DNA from: Mesorhabditis belari
Lineage: Eukaryota; Nematoda; Chromadorea; Rhabditida; Rhabditidae
Direction: 5' to 3'
DNA: 64,000 bases
NCBI GenBank assembly: GCA_958450365.1
Contig: CAUEEP010000732.1
Span: 248,001 to 312,000, forward strand
The stretch's first letter is position 1. Every line of letters begins with the position of its first letter. This document shows, in pieces, positions 57,811 to 64,000 of this stretch. The notes under the pieces were generated by a model. It was not told where the DNA came from. It made no database searches and saw nothing but the letters and a program-made list of their open reading frames with translations. Position numbers and translations under genes: made by a program.

Positions 57811-60800
57811 CTACTGACCGAACTGCTCTCGATCATGCTTTTTTCGGCGCTTGTTTGGACTGTATTGAAAAAGTTGGTGGTTTAGGTTTTCTAACAGTAT
57901 CTAAGTATCTAACAAACTAGAATCTAAAAGCTTTGTAAATCAGCTATAGTTATAAATGGTTCAAATATTACCTAATGAATCGCATCTGTTGATTGACGAG
58001 CCGGCCAACCGCCGAATTCCTCGTTCGCACGTTTTTGTATGGTTGGAAGAGTACGATGTAGACCTGAAAACGGGTAAACTCACAAGTTTAAAGTCAAAAA
58101 GTATATTTGTTACGTCCGTTATTGAATCTATTCAATAACGGACGTCCGATTCTGAATCGTCCAACCTACACTATGACGATTTTTTTGTAATGATCTACAG
58201 TCATGGACAAAAGTCTTGGCGGGTCCTGGGTGGCAACTTTCAAACGCAAATTTAGGAACCTTCCCGAGAGGCTATAAAAAAGTTGTCACAAGTATTTTTG
58301 AGCATTTTTACTCTACTTTTAGCTATGACCAAGCATTGAACTCGAAAGTTTATTTTAGACAACAAAAATAAGTGTCAAAGACAAAAAGGTCACAAAAACA
58401 ATGGACAAAAGTCTTGGCGGCACATACATAGAGGCGAAAAATTCAATATTTTGTAGGTCCGCCTTTAGCTGCAATGACCGCTTTGAGCCTCCGGGGCATA
58501 CTGTGAACTAGATCGCGTAAAATTTGTGGCGCAATGGTCGCTCAAACTCGCCGTACGAAGTACGAGCCGAACCGTTCTCCCTGGAGTTTTTTTCGTCTGA
58601 TAACGCACATAGGTTGGTTCACAATAACATTCAAATCGGGGCTGTATGGAGTACTTCGTACGGCGAGTTTGAGCGACCATTGCGCCACAAATTTTACGCG
58701 ATCTAGTTCACAGTATGCCCCGGAGGCTCAAAGCGGTCATTGCAGCTAAAGGCGGACCTACAAAATATTGAATTTTTCGCCTCTATGTATGTGCCGCCAA
58801 GATTTTTGTCCATTGTTTTTGTGACCTTTTTGTCTTTGACGCTTATTTTTGTTGTCTAAAATAAACTTTCGAGTTCAATGCTTGGTCATAGCTAAAAGTA
58901 GAGTAAAAATGCTCAAAAATACTTGTGACAACTTTTTTATAGCCTCTCGGGAAGGTTCCTAAATTTGCGTTTGAAAGTTGCCACCCAGGACCCGCCAAGA
59001 CTTTTGTCCATGACTGTATGATTTTTGCAAGTTATCAAGTATAATTTCAATTTCTATTCATAATTTGAATCATAGCTAACTTTTCCTTTTTTATTTAAGT
59101 TTTTATAAGTTGTGCTTATGTTTGTTTTCGATTATTTACATTTTCGGATCATTTGTTACCAATAAACTTTGAAGTTTGATGATGAATGCTCAATGACCAA
59201 ACGAAAAATGCGAGGATTTAGTAGTAATGTTTGGAAATTGTTGAAATATAGATTGGAAGATTCAATAACGAACGTAACATATCCAATTTTATCTTATAAT
59301 TTATTAAAATTCTAAATGGATTAGATTTAACTTGACTAGTTAAATGGAAAGCTAATGAAAAACAAGTAACGATACCTTTGGTGCAAAGAAACAAGCCAAC
59401 GCCACCGTTCCCGACATCGATATACACATGCACAACGAGGTGATTTGGATCTAAAATACAAGATAAAGTATAGATTGCACCTGTAGAAAGTGTTTAAAGA
59501 TTATGTTTACAGAAAATCAAACTTTAAACTCACCCTGAAGTTGTTCTGTGTGGCGAAATAGATTGGAGCTGAAATTTTTGGCTTGGAAAGCTTTCTGCAG
59601 ACATTGTGGGACATTTGATACGCGCCCCGCCCCCTTTGCCATTGGCAATCTAACTTTAAGCTCAAATCTCTTGGTGTTGGGCTTTTCAATTTAAATAGTT
59701 TTTTGTACCAATCGATAGAGAAAGACTTGGAGTATCTAGTGATCACAAGAATATATAGATTGAACAGCCCAACACCAAGATATTTGAGCTTAAAGTTAGA
59801 TTGCTGATGGGGAAAAGGGGTGGAGCACTTCAAATGTCCGATAACCTTCTGCAAAAGGACATACCAAAAGAAAGCCACAAAATGCTTGTGCTGTACATGG
59901 TGAATCCGATCAATCTCGTTTCGTTGAAGTTTTCAGGGATCTTTCTAGTTTTGAATGCATAAATTGTACAAGCGATGATCAAGAGTAAATTGTAGGCGAG
60001 AGAGACGAGTAGCTGCGTGGTTGTCGCCTAGATTTTTTGGATCTTCCCCATAATAACGGGCGTATAGTCGCGTAGTCTAACTTTGAACGTCTCGTTCTCC
60101 GCGCTGCTTTAAGCTACAGTGTGCGCTTTGGTATCAAATGATAACCCTTGAAATCTAGTATTCTTTGGTACTTCGAAAAGTGTAGTTGAGATAAATGATT
60201 TTCTAAAAAGAAGTTAGAATACGCGACTGTACGGCGTTCTATTAGAGTATTTAGCTTGCACCAACCTTGCACGTCAATACCGCTTCGGTTCTAGATGGAT
60301 ACATGACCGTGGTTCCTGGCGGATCGACCATCAACCAAACAAGTGATCCAAACAATTGCACAGACACAATGCACATACAAATTATAACCTAAACAATATT
60401 GATTATTGAACTTTATTTTGACACCAACTTGAGCTCTAGGCGTGATAAAGCGAGGTCGTTGAGCGCTTGCCGGCGAGAAAACCCGCGCCAAGCGATTCGT
60501 TTTTGTGATGATTGCCGCGTAAATGGCTGACATGGAGAGACCGATTAAAACCCGAGATGAAGCACAAACACCCGCTGATGGCTGCAAATGGGATTTGTTT
60601 GATTGCTGTTATTCTAATAATAACCAACAGTCCGCCATGGAGGACTGGCCCAAGAGCCCTGTATCTTAGTCGAGAGGTCAAGCGTTCAATCTAGCCGGTT
60701 AGATTATTTGTTTTTTTTTCCAGATGTATGGGTTTTTTTCCTATATTTAGGGCTTACTAGGGAAAAGCACGAACTCAAGATGAGCTTTAGTCTTTGTTCT

Positions 60801-63776
60801 TTTGTCTGGACGACTTTATAGAATCGAGTATGAGGAATCCGAAACTGAAATCAAAATCTGCCAAATGACTTTCCAGGCGTGTAAAACTCAAATCGAAAAT
60901 CTGGTGCTAAAACGGAGGCTTTAAAAGGCTCCATCCTAGCCGGAAAAAAGAACGTTGGTGATCTAGTGAATAACTCTCTAGTGGATAAGGCAATACTCTT
61001 TCCTCCACAGGATCAAGTTCGGTTCCTGATGCAGATTTTTGTTTTTGTTTTTCTTTCAAAGCAACAGCATATCCGATTCTATAAAGTGCACTAGGTGTCT
61101 AGAGAAAAGCTCACATTTTAACTAGAGAAAGGCACAGTTTGTGCCTTTCTCTAGTTAGGGGTTGAGTGCTAGAAGTTGTGCTTGTGTATTGTTTGTACCT
61201 ATTTATTCGTGTGAATAGATGTTTTTTTTAAAGCTAACAAAAGGTCTCTTCCTTACAACTCAGTCAATATCATTTCTGGCTTTACCTGAGAAACAAGGAA
61301 AAAAGTGAGAACATAGCAGAGAGCGATCCCCGATAGCATACAGTAGCACAACTCACGACCAGAGGCCATGATCTAAAGAAAGATTACACGAGCAATCCCT
61401 TTCATCACAAACCACTGGTGTGTTGCTGTATTTGAGGAAGACCGAGACAACAAATATTGTGGCTGAGAGACCTTGAAAAATTGATTGGAAAAGAAAATGG
61501 TAATCGAATACCAAGTGAAGAGAAAGCTGCTGGCAGAACGGCCCACATTGAGTCCCATTTGAGTGAGACTGGAGGAATGGGACGGCAAGTTGTCAATTCC
61601 GCGTTTGGAACTTGGCCTAATGGACACTCGGTACATCTAGAATTGTTCGTTGAATTGCAAAAATAATTAGACAAAACGAAAAGTCTCTTCTATCAGCACT
61701 GGAATGTAATGAGACTAAATACTGAATTCAGCAAGTGAGCCAATACCTCTGAAGCTTCAGTCTTCAGAGGTATTGGCTCACTTGCTGGATTCAAGACTTA
61801 CATTGTGACATTAACAACAATTGAAGTGGCCATATCACACGGAACACACGCCCAACAACATGTCTGATCTTGATAGACTCGATACTGAAAATTATATTAG
61901 GTGTGAATTATAATTAGATAAAGAGTAAGTTAACAAATCAACCAAAAAAATCCTTTACCCATCCCCGAGGACAATCGAGAGAGCACACGGAAATCGGGAT
62001 GACACTACTCCGGAAACCAGCTCTGATCGTATCCACAGAGACCTTCAATCCTTCTGTTGATCGCCATTTTCCAACCTGAAATAGATGTATTACTTTTGAA
62101 AGAATCTTACTTATTATAAGACGCAAAGTTTTTGTGGTTGTGTGTGTCCATTCACTTCATAACCCGAGTCTCAGTAGGAATTTCGGTCTGATTTTTTGGG
62201 AGAATATGTAATCACTACGGCGGTTTAGCCTGTCAAATCAGATTTGAAAAACCTAAACCCATTTTTGAGAAAAGTTGAAAAAACCGGATTTGGCGGCGAG
62301 ATTAAAGGACTTTAAAAAATGAATTTCGGTTTCACTCTGGTTAGACTTAATTCTTTCTTGACTGAGGTCCAGTGAAAGTGGATTCTCTAATCCACCCTAT
62401 TTCTTGCCCATCAAGAGCAAGCTAAAAAAGAGTGCTCGATCATGAAAACTCAGTCCAGACTTATCAATAAAAAAATTGACGCTATTCACTCGGATTTAAA
62501 TACACGAGAGCAATGTATCATTTATAAAATCCGCTAGTTTGACTCATGTAAACTATGCAAATCGATCAGCAGTTAACCCCCGGCGTTTAGCTGGAGGTTA
62601 ACTGCTGTTTTCTATAAATCCTTACCCTTTGATAGACTCCCATCTCGTCAACTTGAAACACATCATATCGCCCAATTCCATCACCGTTTGCGTCGATCAT
62701 TGGTGGCTCGAAATCTTAAAAGAACTTTAAAATAAATTAAAATAATCAACTTTCAGGTTTTACTTTAAAAACACACAAACTAGCAAGTTCAAAACACAAA
62801 AAATTCAAAACCCTTGTAAACCAACGTGTAAATGAGACATTCCGATAGTAGCTTTGCAGTCGATCTCCATTGAATCCCGTTGTTGATAAAACACACTTGT
62901 GAAACGGGACCAGCCCACATTCAGCCTAAATTAGCAATATATCTTTTCATCAGCAACATCGGCTATCCAACTTTTCAATACCTTTATGTATGCATTGATT
63001 GCATGTGCCACTACTTTGACCGCATCCACCACAAATGGAACGAAAGCCTCTTGTTTGAATGTCATATTGATCGCCGCCATACACTCACCGAAAGTCTCCA
63101 CATTCTGAAAACTTTCATCAAGAAAAGATTTCATCAAGAAAATCTTTTGGCTACTTTTTTTCCTGCTTACCCGTTGCTCTTTACACTTCAAGAAGTCCCA
63201 ATATTCCTCTAGGAAAGTGTTCGTTGGACGAAGCTTTTGGAAGTAATCATTGAAAGCTGAAAAGCGTGTAAATGAATTAGGATTTATTTTTGAACCAGAA
63301 AAGTAGATGTTGATATATCTAGTTGTATCTAGTAGATCTGGTTGTATATAGTAGATCTAGTTGTATCTAGTAGATGTTTAAAGTCTTACCGGACACATTT
63401 CGAACGTGTGGAGCAATGGTGAGCGATCCAGCTGTTCGATGCGTCAATCCGTGCACCACTGAGCTCTTCACTCCCCACGAATCGGAGGCAACAAACCTTG
63501 AAAATTGAACTTTTTGTTAAAGCCTGAAGGCTTTAAAGCTTTGTTGCTTAGGCTTAGGCTTTGTTGCTTAGCTTTGTTGCTTAGCTTTGTTGCTTAGCTT
63601 TGTTGCTTAGCTTTGTTGCTTAGCTTTGTTGCTTTAAAGCTATGAATCTAGACTCATTTGCATTAGTCTTTGATTCTAATGACAAAGCTGATTCAATTCA
63701 AAGCTCACCAAAAGTACTTATCCAATTCCCGGTATCCTTCCACTTCGATCATTCGCTCCAACCAATAAAGTAGTCG
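57811..63776 (-). CDS. mgl: Metabotropic glutamate receptor (class C GPCR), 5' end off window
   Basis: Eighteen exons in phase: 63718-63776, 63390-63496, 63171-63256, 62982-63104, 62826-62925, 62626-62714, 61959-62075, 61802-61884, 61512-61636, 61413-61471, 61286-61372, 60429-60581, 60266-60388, 59865-60027, 59534-59568, 59376-59450, 57972-58063, 57811-57859. In order: part of the Venus-flytrap domain ([27 protein letters not shown]), cysteine-rich NCD3G region ([28 protein letters not shown]), then seven helices with [46 protein letters not shown] and [20 protein letters not shown], as in mGluRs. The tail is short and basic ([14 protein letters not shown]). The glutamate-binding lobe 1 lies outside. 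Nematodes have several mgl genes; which one cannot be said. Confidence 0.95.
58198..59016. mobile_element. Fold-back Tc1 derivative carrying two transposase tails
   Basis: TA-flanked 819 bp palindrome with ends CAGTCATGGACAAAAGTCTT. Each arm of about 370 bp contains, in opposite directions, the end of a Tc1 transposase ([19 protein letters not shown]). The centre holds a piece of an inner transposase region ([16 protein letters not shown]). No complete transposase remains. It lies in the penultimate intron of the glutamate-receptor gene. Confidence 0.9.
59600..59835. mobile_element. Palindromic MITE in the glutamate-receptor gene
   Basis: Second copy of the element at 46978-47212, in reverse orientation. 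The arms contain 'aactttaagctcaaatctct' and complement, and one end carries 'cgccccgccccc'. Confidence 0.85.
60930..61025 (+). repeat. tRNA-like module in a receptor intron
   Basis: An A-box-like 'ctagtggataaggcaatac' and a B-box-like 'aagttcggttcctgatg' have tRNA-like spacing, followed by T-rich DNA. No acceptor stem is seen. A second B-box-like segment is not evident. It is a relative of the degenerate tRNA-like pieces near 14 kb, 21.4 kb and 28 kb. A separate 18 bp-stem hairpin ('ctagagaaaggcaca') lies at 61119-61156. Confidence 0.4.
61730..61786. repeat. 25 bp-stem hairpin in a receptor intron
   Basis: 'agcaagtgagccaatacctc' and its complement flank a 7 bp loop, 16 bp from a splice donor. 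Similar smaller hairpins lie at 62561-62598 and 61119-61156. Confidence 0.6.
63300..63660. repeat. Two tandem arrays in receptor introns
   Basis: A 22 bp unit ('ctagttgtatctagtagat') repeats about three times at 63318-63377. A 13 bp unit GCTTTGTTGCTTA repeats about seven times at 63532-63637. Confidence 0.85.
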
Positions 63777-64000
63777 CTAAAATTAGCATTCTTTATTCTT
63801 TATTGCTCAAAGAAAGACACAAATCCTTTATTCGACTTGATTGTCTAATTGTTTCTTTGTTTCCACCTTATCACTTCCCATTCAACAGCCCTCAAATGAA
63901 CAGTGGCTAACAACAAGATTTTTTTAGTATTCTGCTCAAAATGCTTGAAGTTTCTACACTCAATTTAAAAAATTTTCAGGTATTTAAGCTTTTAAATATT
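63777..64000. other. Receptor intron running off the window
   Basis: The exon ending at 63776 has an ATTTTTAG-type acceptor in phase 0, so at least one more upstream exon must exist. None is seen before the window ends. Confidence 0.5.

Noticed and set aside
57956..58138. 60-codon plus-strand ORF
   Set aside because: It is the shadow of the [11 protein letters not shown] exon of the glutamate receptor on the minus strand.
58465..58749. Three overlapping 60-71 codon ORFs
   Set aside because: They are shadows of the palindromic Tc1 derivative; mirrored arms give near-identical frames on both strands.
63532..63637. Possible CRISPR-like tandem array
   Set aside because: It is a simple head-to-tail 13 bp satellite without spacers, in a nematode intron.

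Overview
The window reads as nuclear DNA of a free-living rhabditid-type nematode. Genes are cut into many short exons by 36-60 bp GT-AG introns. AG acceptors (TTTAG or TTTCAG) often sit within about 30 bp of the start ATG, as expected for spliced-leader trans-splicing. Intergenic DNA is AT-rich and crowded with mariner, Tc1-like and fold-back (MITE) elements. The species cannot be fixed from the sequence alone. Gene models were assembled by eye from splice sites, reading-frame phase and family motifs; exon lengths and phases were checked for consistency.

0-14.5 kb: a possible coiled-coil gene and two tiny genes (+), a GC-rich island, a LITAF-domain membrane protein (-), an LC8-type dynein light chain (-), and many palindromic repeats. 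14.6-22.2 kb: a TTF2/lodestar-like SNF2 protein and an F-box-like gene packed 50 bp apart (+), then a small gene and a perilipin (both -). 22-35 kb: repeat-rich. It holds a small membrane-protein gene whose intron contains a mariner, a tail-anchored protein gene, a C-type lectin gene that looks broken and carries a second mariner, a defective Tc1-like transposon, and an 18S rRNA gene fragment. 35.8-49.8 kb: a nischarin (PX plus LRR) gene (-) with a 10.7 kb intron that holds a complete TMEM121-family gene on the opposite strand. 50.5-52.2 kb: an intronless polypeptide GalNAc-transferase (-), with three large fold-back elements upstream. 55.1-57.6 kb: an unrecognised Ser/Arg-rich gene (-). 57.8-64 kb: most of a metabotropic glutamate receptor gene (-) that runs off the right end.

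Most genes are unrelated housekeeping or signalling genes, and no single pathway links them. The most notable points are the nested gene, the loss of both motif VI arginines in the SNF2 protein, the intronless GalNAc-transferase, the rDNA fragment next to a Tc1-like element between 26 bp direct repeats, the fold-back Tc1 derivative, and a partial copy of the nischarin 3' end 10 kb away.
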